From Hyphomicrobiales bacterium (GTDB taxonomy: Bacteria; Pseudomonadota; Alphaproteobacteria; Rhizobiales; Rhizobiaceae), in NCBI GenBank assembly GCA_017305925.1, contig JAFKJW010000187.1:1-46871 (forward strand): a stretch of 46,871 nt of DNA. The letters are read 5' to 3'. The translations under genes and the position numbers were made by a program. This document shows, one piece after another, positions 18,078-26,779 of this stretch (its first letter is position 1; each line of letters starts with the position of its first letter). The notes beneath the pieces are model-generated. The model was given only the letters and a program-made list of their open reading frames with translations. It made no database searches and had not been told where the DNA came from.

Positions 18078-18824
18078 TCAAAAGGATGCAAGCAGCCCGC
18101 CGTCGACGAGATGGTGGCTGCCCGTGATGAACGATGCGTCGTCGGAAAGAAGGAAGGCGGCGAGCTTCGCCACTTCCTCGGGCCGCCCGATGCGCTTGAG
18201 CGCGTGCAAGGCGCCCCATTCACGCAGTTGCGCTTCCGGATCCGCCGGATTGAAATGACGCGCATTGGCTTCCACGAGCGGCGTGCCGATGGTGCCCGGA
18301 CAGATTGCGTTGACGCGGATGTTCTTCTCGCCGTGGTCCAGGGCCATGACGCGCGTCATGGAGATGACGGCGCCCTTCGTGGCGGCGTAGGCCGCGACAT
18401 CGCGCTGCGTGGCGAGCGCCTGGACAGAGGACATGTTGACGATCGAGCCGGAGCCTGCCGCCTCCATCAGCGGCACGACGAACTTGGAAAGCAGGAAGAT
18501 CGCCTTGAGATTGATGCCGAGGACGCGGTCCCAATCCTGCTCGGACATCGAAACCACGGTGCCGTGAAGCTCGAGGCCCGCACAGTTGAACAGGCCGCGG
18601 ACGGTTCCAAGGCCGGCCGCGAATTCGGCCGCGCGGCGGCAGTCCTCGCTGCGCGTGAGGTCGGCGACGAACGGTTTTATCCGCCCGTCCCCGATCTCGC
18701 GGACCGCGGGCTGCATGTCGACGCCGACGACCGTGGCGCCGATCTCGGCAAAATGCAGAGCGGACGCGCGTCCGATGCCGGAGGCGGCACCGGTGACGAT
18801 CACGACACCCGAAAGCTTCGCCAT
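18078..18824 (-). CDS. SDR family dehydrogenase, 2-keto-3-deoxy-sugar-acid or sugar dehydrogenase
   Basis: A 248-residue classical SDR: TGAASGIGRAS at the cofactor site, FNCAGLELHGT, a serine in VNMSSVQAL and Y-x3-K in YAATK. ATG 18824 was selected because of the excellent GGGAGGAGG just upstream; a longer reading to 18911 would run through the operator region. It heads the leftward operon that continues with the dehydratase, epimerase and second SDR. Its place next to an acid dehydratase recalls 2-keto-3-deoxy-L-fuconate dehydrogenase in L-fucose oxidation, which is also an SDR, but an initial sugar dehydrogenase is equally possible. Confidence 0.85.
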   Translation of the reverse strand: MAKLSGVVIVTGAASGIGRASALHFAEIGATVVGVDMQPAVREIGDGRIKPFVADLTRSEDCRRAAEFAAGLGTVRGLFNCAGLELHGTVVSMSEQDWDRVLGINLKAIFLLSKFVVPLMEAAGSGSIVNMSSVQALATQRDVAAYAATKGAVISMTRVMALDHGEKNIRVNAICPGTIGTPLVEANARHFNPADPEAQLREWGALHALKRIGRPEEVAKLAAFLLSDDASFITGSHHLVDGGLLASF

Positions 18825-18865
18825 GTCCTCCTCCCAATATATGGCCCGATGCAGGCGGGAATCGA

Positions 18866-18916
18866 GCCGATCGTTTGTTATCAACAAATGGCGTTTCTGA
18901 TAATTGAACATCAGCA
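18866..18916. promoter_or_regulatory. Phased operator array in SDR/epimerase divergent spacer (IclR-type)
   Basis: AAATGGCGTTT (18886-18896) is a near-perfect 11-bp palindrome like those at 9575, 22038, 22058 and 23110. Exactly 20 bp to its left, 18866-18876 ends in the right half-site CGTTT, and 20 bp to its right, 18906 onward begins with the left half-site GAAC. It lies 42-92 bases upstream of the leftward SDR start and about 105-155 upstream of the rightward isomerase gene, so one array could serve both. Confidence 0.58.
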
Positions 18917-19020
18917 GAAGACGCGCTATGCGTCAAGTGCGAGGTTTCGGATCGGTGCCGGGCTCGCAGACGCCGTCATGACGCCGTCGAGGCGTCGCAT
19001 CGCATTTCGTGGAGGAGATG

Positions 19021-20283
19021 ATGACACAACGTCCATTCCCGGTGACCGGCAAGCGCTGGGTCGAGCAGTCGAGCCATCGACACTGGCTTCTGTCGCAGGC
19101 GGAGCGCCTGTTCGACTTCTACCAGCCCCGCGTCCTCAATCCGAAAGGCGGCTTCTTCGACCTTGACGATCGCGGCGAGCCGCTGCCGACGGGCTGGCCG
19201 CCGGCTTCGCGGCCGACGACCAACCTGTTCCAGACGACGCGCATGGTGCACTGTTTCGCGATCGGCCACCTGATGGGCCGCCCCGGCTCCATCGAACTGG
19301 TGGACCATGGCGTGCGCCATCTCTGGGACGTTCATCGCGACAGGAAAAACGGCGGCTATTTCTGGCAGAACGCGCTGACGGAGCCGCACGAATCGTCGAA
19401 GCAGCACTATGGCCACGCCTTCGTGCTGCTTGCGGCGTCGAGCGCCAAGGTGGCGGGCCATCCGGACGCGGACCGGCTTCTGGCGGATATCACGGAGGTG
19501 CTGGAGAAGCGCTTCTGGGAGGAGGAAAGGGGCGCCGGCGCGGAGGAATTCTCCGCCGATTGGGAGCCGCTCGGCACTTACCGCGGCCAGAACTCCAACA
19601 TGCATCTCACCGAAGCGCTGATGGCGGCCTTCGAGGCGACGGGTGAACGGGAATATCTGCGCAAGGCCGAAAGTGTCGCGGATCTCCTGATCAATCGGAT
19701 TACGCGCGGCAATTCCTGGCGCCTGCCGGAACACTTCAACGAGGACTGGTCGATCGACTTCGCCTATGATCGCGACGTGTTCCGCCCGTTCGGCTCGACG
19801 ATCGGGCATTGGCTCGAATGGACGCGGCTGATCCTGCAACTCTGGGAACTGGGCGGACGGACCTCGCCCTGGATGCTCGACGCGGCAAAGCAGCTTTTCG
19901 CGCTGTCGGTGGCCGAAGGATGGAGCGCCGAACGCGGCGGCTTCTATTTCACCGTCGGCTGGGACGGCAAGCCGGTCGACCGCGACCGCTACTGGTGGCC
20001 CTGCACCGAGGGCATCGGCGCGGCGTCGTTCTTCAATGCCATTGCGGGTGACGAACTTTACGAGGGATGGTACCGCAGGATCTGGGACTGGAGCAGCCGC
20101 CATTTGATCGACCACGAGCGCGGCGGATGGTTCCACCAGCTGAACGACGACCTCGAGCGCATCCAAGACCCCTGGTACGGCAAGCCGGATATCTACCATT
20201 CGCTTCAGGCCTGCCTCATCCCCCTGCTGCCGACCGGCGGCTCCGTGACGGCCGGTCTCGTCAATCATGGTATCCGGCTGTGA
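19021..20283 (+). CDS. N-acylglucosamine 2-epimerase family aldose-ketose isomerase
   Basis: A 420-residue (alpha/alpha)6-barrel protein of the AGE superfamily, mannose isomerase/YihS branch. The conserved active-site positions are visible: His195 in NSNMHLTEAL, His263 and Glu266 in TIGHWLEW, and His393 in PDIYHSLQAC. Their spacing tracks E. coli YihS (176, 248, 251, 383). It should interconvert an aldose and its ketose, such as mannose and fructose or a modified hexose. GGAGG at 19011-19015 precedes ATG 19021; an ATG at 19018 is also possible. It is divergent from the SDR-dehydratase operon across an IclR-type operator, and an RraA-like gene follows 26 bases later. Confidence 0.83.
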   Translation: MTQRPFPVTGKRWVEQSSHRHWLLSQAERLFDFYQPRVLNPKGGFFDLDDRGEPLPTGWPPASRPTTNLFQTTRMVHCFAIGHLMGRPGSIELVDHGVRHLWDVHRDRKNGGYFWQNALTEPHESSKQHYGHAFVLLAASSAKVAGHPDADRLLADITEVLEKRFWEEERGAGAEEFSADWEPLGTYRGQNSNMHLTEALMAAFEATGEREYLRKAESVADLLINRITRGNSWRLPEHFNEDWSIDFAYDRDVFRPFGSTIGHWLEWTRLILQLWELGGRTSPWMLDAAKQLFALSVAEGWSAERGGFYFTVGWDGKPVDRDRYWWPCTEGIGAASFFNAIAGDELYEGWYRRIWDWSSRHLIDHERGGWFHQLNDDLERIQDPWYGKPDIYHSLQACLIPLLPTGGSVTAGLVNHGIRL

Positions 20284-20309
20284 CGGGTCGAACGCGAGGA
20301 GCTTTTTCG

Positions 20310-20981
20310 ATGTCATCCAGTTCCACCCCGCACATCGATCTCGACCATGTCGCGAGGGTCGCCTATTCCGCGGTCTTCTCCGACGTCTGCGATCGGCTCG
20401 GCCTTCGCGACCAGACCCTCGATCCCGGGCTGCGCCGCCTTGCCGGCCCGCGCGGCGTGCTGATCGGCTGGGCGCGCACTGCGCTCAGCCTCCCCGTCAA
20501 CGCCATCCCCGAGCGTCAATACGGCAAGGAGATCGACTTCATCGATTCGCTCCGCCCGAACGACGTCGTGGTGATGGATTGCTCGCGACGGCCTGCGGCC
20601 GCGTGGGGCGAATTGTTCTCGACCGCATCCATCGGTCGCGGGGCGCGGGGCGCGGTCGTCGATGGCATGATCCGCGATGTGGCCAAGATCGATGAGCTGG
20701 AGCGTTTTCCTGTCTTTGGCCGCGGCGCGCGCCCGACCGACAGCCTGGGGCGCGTATCGATCCACGAATACGATGCGCCGGTCTGCGTCGGCGGGCTGAC
20801 GGTCCGCTCGGGCGATCTCATCATTGCCGACGACGACGGCGTCACCGTCGTGCCGCATGAGCGCGCAGCCGAGATCGTCGGACTGGCGCTCGACAAGGCG
20901 TCCACCGAGAACAGCGCCAGGCAAATGCTGCTCGACGGCGGCAAGCTCGCCGACGTGTGGGAACGCTATCGCGTGCTTTGA
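20310..20981 (+). CDS. RraA/HMG-aldolase-like family protein
   Basis: A 223-residue member of the RraA/4-hydroxy-4-methyl-2-oxoglutarate aldolase family. The key stretch GRGARGAVVDGMIRDV matches the usual G..GGvV.DG.vRD, with the arginine and aspartate that bind substrate and metal. PVFGRGARPTDSLGR follows, as expected. Catabolic members cleave 2-keto-4-hydroxy acids to pyruvate and an aldehyde; the RNase E inhibitor RraA is a relative without catalytic activity. In a sugar-acid cluster an aldolase or decarboxylase step is more plausible. The ATG at 20310 has GAGGAG upstream. Confidence 0.8.
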   Translation: MSSSSTPHIDLDHVARVAYSAVFSDVCDRLGLRDQTLDPGLRRLAGPRGVLIGWARTALSLPVNAIPERQYGKEIDFIDSLRPNDVVVMDCSRRPAAAWGELFSTASIGRGARGAVVDGMIRDVAKIDELERFPVFGRGARPTDSLGRVSIHEYDAPVCVGGLTVRSGDLIIADDDGVTVVPHERAAEIVGLALDKASTENSARQMLLDGGKLADVWERYRVL

Positions 20982-21014
20982 TTTCCCGGAGGGGCCGCGG
21001 AACACCGAGCAGCG

Positions 21015-21045
21015 CGCATGGGGCCGGTTTTTCGGGCCCCATGCG
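21015..21045. terminator. Convergent terminator hairpin between RraA-like and SMP-30 genes
   Basis: CGCATGGGGCC (21015-21025) and GGCCCCATGCG (21035-21045) form a perfect 11-bp stem around a 9-base loop holding five T residues. It lies in the 75-base gap between two convergent genes and can fold from either transcript. Confidence 0.65.
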
Positions 21046-21056
21046 AGGGCTTGGGC

Positions 21057-21980
21057 TCAACCGATGCGGAACCGGTTCTCGGAAAGACCTCGGACGGCGG
21101 TGTCGAGGCGGAACAGGCTGCCGGCGAGCCGGTCGCCCGGGCGGTCTCCCCGCGCCGTCGTGATGTAGAGAGAGGTGAGATCCGCGCCGCCGAATACCGC
21201 CGTGGTGACGTTCAGCGCCGGCATGTCGATGACCCTGTCGACGGTGCCGTCCGGCGCGATGCGGACCACGCAGCCGCCGCCCCAGCGGCAATTCCACAGG
21301 AAACCTTCGGCGTCGATGGCCGAACCGTCCGGCAGCCCGCGCTCGAAATCCTTGAAGAAGGCCGTCTCGTTGGAAATCGTCCCGTTCGCAGCATCGTAGT
21401 CGTAGCGCCGGATGACGTTGTGCAGCGTGTCGCCCGTGTAGAAGAAGCGGCCGTCCGGACTCCAGCAGAGCGTGTTGGGAATGCCAAGCCCCTCCCGGAA
21501 CACCGCGGCAGCGCCGCCGGCATCGACGCGGAACAGGGTGCCCTCGCCGTCACCGGCCTCGCTGCTCTCGCCGTCGGGCTCCACATTGTTCTTCATCGAG
21601 CCGACCCAGAAGCGACCCGCAGGATCCGCGCGCCCGTCATTCAGCCGCACCCGTGGCCAGCCGTCCAGGGCAAAGCCCTGATCGGTGCGGCGATCGTTTT
21701 CCGGCTGCCAGAGGATCAGCCGCGAGCCAAGCGCCACCAGCATCGTTCCGTCGCGGTCGGTGAGAGAAAGCGCCACTACCGGCTCGTCGAAGAACCACGA
21801 GCGAACCCCGCCCGAGGCGGCATCGAGCCGGTGAATCAGGAAGCGATTGATATCGGTCCAGAACACGGCGCCTCCGGCCGCGTCCCATATGGCGCCTTCG
21901 CCGCATCGGTCGCCGACCGGCGCGACGCAGACGAGCCCTGGCGTGCCTGCCTCAGCGCCCTTTTCCCTTCGTTCACCCAT
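21057..21980 (-). CDS. SMP-30/gluconolactonase family lactonase
   Basis: A 307-residue six-bladed beta-propeller of the SMP-30/gluconolaconase/LRE family. The metal-site motifs are visible: GEGAIWD (Glu), LNDGRADPAGRFWVGSM (Asn) and SPDGRFFYTGDT (Asp). It should hydrolyse a sugar lactone made by one of the SDRs into the free aldonate for the dehydratase. ATG 21980 was chosen for its GGAGGAGG ribosome site; an upstream in-frame ATG at 22046 would place the N-terminus inside the operator DNA. It is divergent from the IclR regulator gene, with three phased operator-like sites between them. Confidence 0.87.
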   Translation of the reverse strand: MGERREKGAEAGTPGLVCVAPVGDRCGEGAIWDAAGGAVFWTDINRFLIHRLDAASGGVRSWFFDEPVVALSLTDRDGTMLVALGSRLILWQPENDRRTDQGFALDGWPRVRLNDGRADPAGRFWVGSMKNNVEPDGESSEAGDGEGTLFRVDAGGAAAVFREGLGIPNTLCWSPDGRFFYTGDTLHNVIRRYDYDAANGTISNETAFFKDFERGLPDGSAIDAEGFLWNCRWGGGCVVRIAPDGTVDRVIDMPALNVTTAVFGGADLTSLYITTARGDRPGDRLAGSLFRLDTAVRGLSENRFRIG

Positions 21981-22037
21981 ATCGCTCGCCTCCTCCGCGC
22001 GTGTTAAATTGCCGGCCGTTGATCCGCCTCGATGACC

Positions 22038-22088
22038 AAACGACATTTGTCTTTCTCAAATGCCGTTTGATTATGCTAAACGACAGCA
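22038..22088. promoter_or_regulatory. Three phased operator sites between lactonase and iclR genes
   Basis: AAACGACATTT (22038-22048), AAATGCCGTTT (22058-22068) and AAACGACAGCA (22078-22088) start exactly 20 bp apart. The first two fit the palindrome RAAYGNCRTTY and the third keeps only its left half. The array lies 58 bases upstream of the lactonase start and 67 upstream of the regulator start, where the regulator could control both itself and the lactonase. A 20-bp period puts all sites on one face of the helix. Confidence 0.65.
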
Positions 22089-22154
22089 GAGATCATACCC
22101 CAAGTCAACCGGGCCGGCAGTTCCGCCTCGCCCGACCCTCGAAAGGAAGCCCCG

Positions 22155-22997
22155 GTGGCGACAATACGCGTCAGCCGTTCTGCATCGGCAGAACTCTCAA
22201 TAGGCACATCCGAAGGTTCGGCCATGCCGAGCGTCGACAAGGCGCTGCGGGTGCTGATGGTGCTCGCCGAGGCAGGTCCCGGCGGCATGGCGCTCGGCCA
22301 GATCGCCGCGCATCTCGGGGTCAGCAAGTCCAGCCTGCATGTCACGCTTGCGGCGTTGCGGCATCGGCAATTCGTGACGCAGCTCGAACCGTCGGCGAAT
22401 TACTATCTCGGGCCGGCGGTGAGCCGCCTGTCGCAAATCTACCTGCGCAGCTACGACATCCGTGCCATCCTGCACGGCGCCCTCGTGCGGCTCGTCGAGC
22501 GGATAGACGAAGTGGTTCATATCGCGGTGCTCGACGGCGCCGAAGTGGTCTATCTCGACAAGATCCCTTCGCTGAAACCGATCCAGCCGGGCACGGCAAT
22601 CGGTGCGCGCATGCCGGCGCTGACCACCGCGCTCGGCCGCGCCATGCTCTCCGCGCAGCAAATGGACTTCGACGCCTTCGAGCGGCGTTTCGCCGAGCGG
22701 CTCGTGCGGCCGACGCCGAACTCGCCGCGAACCATCGAGGAGGCCTGGGAGCGCATAGTCCAGGCCCGCGAGCGGGGCTTCGCGGTCGATCTGGAGGAGA
22801 ACGTGGTCGGCCTGATGGCGGTGGCGGTCGCCGTCCTCAACGGAGACGAGCCGGTGGCGGCGGTTTCGATCGTCACGCTGGCGTCCGAATGCGGGCCGGC
22901 CGGTCCGATCGAACACGTTCCGGAACTCAGGGCGATCCTGACGGCCGAGCTGAAGCCGCCGTTGCGCATGGCATCCCCCTCGGAGCTGCCGGCCTAG
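22155..22997 (+). CDS. IclR family transcriptional regulator
   Basis: A 280-residue regulator. The N-terminal winged helix-turn-helix spans about residues 25-85 (VDKALRVLMVLAEAG, then LGQIAAHLGVSKSSLHVTLAAL). The C-terminal effector domain includes VHIAVLDGAEVVYLDKIPS, GARMPALTTALGRAML, GFAVDLEENVVGLMAVAVAV and AAVSIVT, all typical of IclR. It starts with GTG at 22155 after GAAAGGA. IclR proteins bind palindromic sites as dimer pairs; the repeated RAAYGNCRTTY sites next to this gene and at three other promoters in the cluster make it the probable master regulator of both ABC importers and the enzymes. The effector is likely the sugar or an acid intermediate. Confidence 0.88.
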   Translation: MATIRVSRSASAELSIGTSEGSAMPSVDKALRVLMVLAEAGPGGMALGQIAAHLGVSKSSLHVTLAALRHRQFVTQLEPSANYYLGPAVSRLSQIYLRSYDIRAILHGALVRLVERIDEVVHIAVLDGAEVVYLDKIPSLKPIQPGTAIGARMPALTTALGRAMLSAQQMDFDAFERRFAERLVRPTPNSPRTIEEAWERIVQARERGFAVDLEENVVGLMAVAVAVLNGDEPVAAVSIVTLASECGPAGPIEHVPELRAILTAELKPPLRMASPSELPA

Positions 22998-23109
22998 CAT
23001 CCCGTCCGGCGGTCCGGACCGCCCGCCTCCCTCCCTCCTGCTCTTCGTCAAAACGGCCAACGCCAGCGCTCTCGGCGCAGCGCTCAAAACACGAATATTT
23101 TATCTTGAC

Positions 23110-23120
23110 GAACGACGTTC
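23110..23120. promoter_or_regulatory. IclR-type palindromic operator upstream of CUT2 ABC operon
   Basis: GAACGACGTTC is a perfect palindrome around one base and differs from the site at 9575 only at that base; TTGAC also precedes both. It is 110 bases upstream of the binding-protein start. Flanking sites at plus and minus 20 bp are weak here (GAAT at 23130, TATTT at 23096). Confidence 0.55.
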
Positions 23121-23229
23121 TGTAATATCGAATTACCGAACTGATGGCGCCAGCCGCCATCAGCGTTGTTTCAACATGAACGGGCAGCGGATCGGTGTTG
23201 CCCGGTTTCCGTCAGGGAGGACGGTTCCG

Positions 23230-24219
23230 ATGAGAATTCTCGCAAAGGCTCTGGTAGGTATCGTCGCCCTGGCCGCCCTCGCTGGCCCGGCCCTGGCCCA
23301 GGACAAGACCCGCATCGGCGTGGTGGTGAAGATTGGCGGCATACCCTGGTTCAATCAGATGGAAGAGGGCATCAAGCGCGCCGGCGCGGAGCTCGGCGTC
23401 GATGCGTGGATGATCGGCCCGACCGCGGCCGACGCGGCTCTTCAGGTGCGCGCGCTGGAGGATCTGATTGCGCAGAAGGTCGACGTGATCGGCATCGTCG
23501 CGACCGATCCGGCCGTCGTGGCCCCGGTTCTGGCACGTGCGAAGGCCGCGGGGATCCATGTCGTCTCCGCCGAGACGCCGGACCAGACGAACAAGGATTG
23601 GGACGTCGAGGTCGCGCTGGGTACCAATATCGGCGAGCGGCACATGGACGCCCTGGCCGCTGCGAATGGCGGCAAGGGCAAATATGCGGTCTATGTGGGC
23701 GGCCTGACCGTTCCGCTGCACAATGCCTGGGCCGATGCGGCGATCGCCTATCAGAAGGAGAAATATCCCGACATGCAGCTTGTCGCCGAGCGGTTTCCGG
23801 TGGCTGAGAGCGTCGACGACAGCTATCGCACCACGCTCGACCTGATGCGCGCGAACCCCGACCTCACCGGTGTCATCAGCTTCGGCAGCCAGGGACCGAT
23901 CGGGGCCGGACGGGCCGTGGAGGAGCGTGAGGCCGCCGATCGGGTCGCCGTGGTCGGCCTGTTTTCGCCCAGCCAGGGTGCGAGCCTCGTGAAGTCGGGA
24001 GCGATCAAGGAGGGCTTCATCTGGAGTCCGGCGCTCGGCGGCGAAATGGTCGTGCGCGTCGGCAAGATGCTGGTGGACGGACAGACCCCGAAGGACGGCA
24101 TGGAGATGCACAACGTCGGGCCTGTGAAGGTGGACGCGGCCGCCGGGACGATCATCGGCTCCAAGCTGCTGACGATCGACAAGGACACCATCGACCAACT
24201 CGTATCGGAAGGGCTCTAG
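23230..24219 (+). CDS. CUT2 ABC sugar-binding protein (RbsB/RhaS/LsrB type)
   Basis: A 329-residue periplasmic binding protein of the Peripla_BP_4 family. The signal peptide runs MRILAKALVGIVALAALAGP with cleavage after ALA (residue 23). The mature start TRIGVVVKIGGIPWFNQMEEGIKRAG is typical of the rhamnose/AI-2/ribose binders. DLMRANPDLTGVISFGSQGPIGAGRAVEE forms the second lobe hinge. ATG 23230 was chosen for GGGAGGA upstream; an earlier ATG would hide the signal peptide. It begins an operon with an ATPase and two permeases, behind an IclR-type operator. The ligand is probably a monosaccharide of the same pathway. Confidence 0.87.
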   Translation: MRILAKALVGIVALAALAGPALAQDKTRIGVVVKIGGIPWFNQMEEGIKRAGAELGVDAWMIGPTAADAALQVRALEDLIAQKVDVIGIVATDPAVVAPVLARAKAAGIHVVSAETPDQTNKDWDVEVALGTNIGERHMDALAAANGGKGKYAVYVGGLTVPLHNAWADAAIAYQKEKYPDMQLVAERFPVAESVDDSYRTTLDLMRANPDLTGVISFGSQGPIGAGRAVEEREAADRVAVVGLFSPSQGASLVKSGAIKEGFIWSPALGGEMVVRVGKMLVDGQTPKDGMEMHNVGPVKVDAAAGTIIGSKLLTIDKDTIDQLVSEGL

Positions 24220-24246
24220 GCAACCATCCGGTCTCCGGTACGCGAT

Positions 24247-25764
24247 ATGTCCGACCCTGTGGAGCAGGATGCGCTTGACCGGCGCGTCCTCGATCTGGCC
24301 AACGTGTCGAAGTCGTTCGGCGGCGTCCGCGCCCTCAAGGGGGTCGACTTCACCGTGCGTGCAGGCGAGATCCATTGCCTGGCGGGAGAGAACGGCAGCG
24401 GCAAGTCGACGCTGATCAAGCTCGTATCGGGCGTCCATGCGCCGGATCCGGGCGGGCGGATCCTCATGAACGGCACGGCCTACGAACGCCTCACACCGCC
24501 CCAGGCAAGGCGTGAAGGTATCCAGGTCATCTTCCAGGATCTCGCCCTGTTCCCCAATCTCTCGGTGGCAGAGAACATCGCGTTCGACCATGTGCTGGAC
24601 GGTTATGCGTCGCCGGTGCCGTTGCGCAGGATGCGCCGCACCGCGCGGGCAATCCTGGACCGGCTCGGCTTCGGGATCGACCTTGACGCCGAGGTGGGGC
24701 GCCTGTCGATCGCGCAACGTCAGATCGTCGCCATCTGCCGCGGTCTGGCGGCAGATGCGCGACTGCTGTTCATGGACGAGCCGACCGCCTCCCTGACCGG
24801 CCGCGAGGTCGACGCCCTGCTGGGCCTCGTCGAGCGCCTGCGCCGTGACGGCTTGTCGATCGTCTTCGTAAGCCATCGGCTGGACGAGGTTCTGGGCATC
24901 GCGGACCGCGTGACCGTGTTGCGCGACGGGGCCTGCGTCGGCGTCTATCCGACGCAGGGAATGAGCGGGCGGCGCCTGGCCGAGCTGATGACGGGGCTGA
25001 CCATCGAACCCGGCATCGTCGCGCGCGCCGTTCCGGACGATCCGGTCCTGCGCGTCGCAGGGCTGACGCGCCGCGGAGAGTACGAGGACATTGCCTTCAT
25101 GCTGCGCAAGGGTGAGGTCTTCGGCATCGTCGGGCCGCTCGGGGCCGGCCGTACGGAGCTCGCGCTGACGCTTTTCGGCATGAACCGGCCGCATGCCGGA
25201 ACAATCGAGATCGCAGGACGCCTCGTCCGTTTCTCCGACAACCGCGCGGCGATCGCCGCCGGCATCGCCTACCTGCCGGAGGATCGTCTCACCCAGGGAC
25301 TGAACCTGCCCCAGCCGGTCGGCGACAACATCGTGCTGTCCATCCTGGACCGCCTGAAGCGCGCGTTCGGTTTCATTCCCCCGAAAGCGCGCCGCGGCAT
25401 TCCCGCTGCCTGGGTCGAGCGGCTCAAGATAAAGGTGCCTTCGCTCGACCACCCGGTCCAGACACTCTCGGGCGGCAACCAGCAGCGCGTCGTGCTCGCC
25501 AAGTGGCTGGCCACCGCACCGCGGGTCTTGATTCTCGACAGCCCCACGGTGGGCGTCGACATCGGCAACAAGAAGGGCATCTACGAGCTGATACGCGAGA
25601 TCGCCCGCGACGGGGTCGCGGTAATCCTGATCACCGACGAGGCGTCCGAAGCCTTCTCGACCTGCGATCGGGTGGCACGCATGGACGGTGGGCGGATGAT
25701 CGAACAGGTCGTGCCCGGCGAGATCAGCGAAGAGGAATTCGCCGGGAGGGTCTATGCGCGGTGA
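24247..25764 (+). CDS. CUT2 ABC sugar transporter ATPase (RbsA/XylG type, double domain)
   Basis: A 505-residue fused ATPase. Domain 1 has Walker A GENGSGKST, the signature-like LSIAQRQIVAICRGLAADA and Walker B LLFMDEPTASL. Domain 2 has the degenerate Walker A GPLGAGRTE usual in RbsA-like proteins, the signature LSGGNQQRVVLAKWL and LILDSPTVGVDIGNK. Such proteins work with a dimer of RbsC-type permeases. The first-domain signature reads LSIAQRQ rather than LSGGQ.Q, which is common in this subfamily. It follows the binding-protein gene by 27 bases and its end overlaps the first permease by 11 bases. Confidence 0.9.
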   Translation: MSDPVEQDALDRRVLDLANVSKSFGGVRALKGVDFTVRAGEIHCLAGENGSGKSTLIKLVSGVHAPDPGGRILMNGTAYERLTPPQARREGIQVIFQDLALFPNLSVAENIAFDHVLDGYASPVPLRRMRRTARAILDRLGFGIDLDAEVGRLSIAQRQIVAICRGLAADARLLFMDEPTASLTGREVDALLGLVERLRRDGLSIVFVSHRLDEVLGIADRVTVLRDGACVGVYPTQGMSGRRLAELMTGLTIEPGIVARAVPDDPVLRVAGLTRRGEYEDIAFMLRKGEVFGIVGPLGAGRTELALTLFGMNRPHAGTIEIAGRLVRFSDNRAAIAAGIAYLPEDRLTQGLNLPQPVGDNIVLSILDRLKRAFGFIPPKARRGIPAAWVERLKIKVPSLDHPVQTLSGGNQQRVVLAKWLATAPRVLILDSPTVGVDIGNKKGIYELIREIARDGVAVILITDEASEAFSTCDRVARMDGGRMIEQVVPGEISEEEFAGRVYAR

Positions 25765-26776
25765 GGCAGGACACATGGCGACCGGAATGCTCGCTCCCGT
25801 CGGCAGATGGAGGCCGGGGACGGAGGTCTCTCTGGCGCTGCTGGTCCTGGCGCTTGCGGCGGTCTTCGGGATTTCCGTGCCGACCTTCCTTTCCGCCGCC
25901 AACTTCGTCGATCTCGTGGAAAGTTATTCGGTCACGGGCATCCTCGCGCTGGGCGTCTTCGTTGTGCTGCTGGCCGGCGGCATCGACATCTCCTTCGCCG
26001 CGATCGCGTCCGTCGCCCAGTATGTCGCCGCCACGCTCGCGGTAACATCCGGCTGGCCTCCCCTTGCCGTTATCGGGGCCGGGCTGGCGACCGGGGTGGC
26101 GTTGAGTCTCGTCAATGCCTTCCTCATCGAGAGGATGGCGATCCCGTCCATCATCGCCACCATCGCCACCATGACCGCCTATTTCTCCACGCTGATGGCC
26201 TGGACCGGAGGCCGCGCCATTTACACGCTGCCCGATTGGTGGACCCGTCGCATCGTCTTCTGGCGCCACGAGACGGATGGCGGGGATATCGTACGGATCG
26301 GGCTTCCGATCGTGCTGCTGCTCGTGATCTTCGCGGCGACGCATCTCCTGATCGGCTATACACGTGCCGGCCGCCAGCTCAGGGCTGTCGGAGGCAATGC
26401 CGAAGCAGCGCGCCGCATCGGCGTCCGGATCGGCCGGGTGCAAATGATCGCCTATGGCTATCTCGGCCTGTGCGCCGCGCTGGCCGGCCTTCTCCAGTCC
26501 TATCGCGTGGGGCAGGCCGTCCCGAATGCGATGGTCGGCAGCGAGCTGAACGTCGTCGCGGCGGCCGTGCTGGGAGGCGCCAGCCTGACGGGTGGCCGCG
26601 GGTCTGCGGCGGGGGTGATGCTCGGCATCCTCCTGCTCGCGATGTTGCAGAACGGTCTCACGCTCCTGTCTGTGCCCTCCTTCCATTTCCAGACGGTGAT
26701 CGGTGCCGTTCTGCTTCTGGCGCTCGTGGTGATCAGTCGCAACGAGCGACGGGTTCTGCGCGGGACGGGGCGCTGA
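25754..26776 (+). CDS. CUT2 ABC sugar transporter permease (RbsC type), first copy
   Basis: A 340-residue membrane protein with about nine to ten hydrophobic segments. It shows family landmarks: FVVLLAGGIDISFAAIASVAQ, NAFLIERMAIPSIIATIATM, AGRQLRAVGGNAEAARRIGVRI, and VLGGASLTGGRGSAAGVMLGILLLAMLQNGL. The start overlaps the ATPase gene; an alternative ATG at 25775 has a better ribosome site. A second, different permease follows three bases later, so the channel is probably a heterodimer, as in the AI-2 (LsrC/LsrD) system. Confidence 0.88.
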   Translation: MRGEAGHMATGMLAPVGRWRPGTEVSLALLVLALAAVFGISVPTFLSAANFVDLVESYSVTGILALGVFVVLLAGGIDISFAAIASVAQYVAATLAVTSGWPPLAVIGAGLATGVALSLVNAFLIERMAIPSIIATIATMTAYFSTLMAWTGGRAIYTLPDWWTRRIVFWRHETDGGDIVRIGLPIVLLLVIFAATHLLIGYTRAGRQLRAVGGNAEAARRIGVRIGRVQMIAYGYLGLCAALAGLLQSYRVGQAVPNAMVGSELNVVAAAVLGGASLTGGRGSAAGVMLGILLLAMLQNGLTLLSVPSFHFQTVIGAVLLLALVVISRNERRVLRGTGR

Positions 26777-26779
26777 CCG

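Noticed and set aside
18920-19008. Short GACGC/GCGTC repeats in the SDR/isomerase spacer
   Set aside because: Arms of five bases in GC-rich DNA are expected by chance, and the repeat does not match the operator motif found nearby.
22038-22088. 20-bp periodic repeats considered as a CRISPR-like array
   Set aside because: Only 11-bp degenerate units, three copies, no spacers of constant CRISPR length and no cas genes; operator array fits better.
23051-23061. AAACGGCCAAC as a further IclR site
   Set aside because: Only the left half matches and it lies 59, not 60, bases from the palindrome centre at 23115; left out as unproven.
23212-25902. Long minus-strand frame opposite the CUT2 binding protein and ATPase
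   Set aside because: Shadow of well-supported genes on the plus strand; no recognisable domain.
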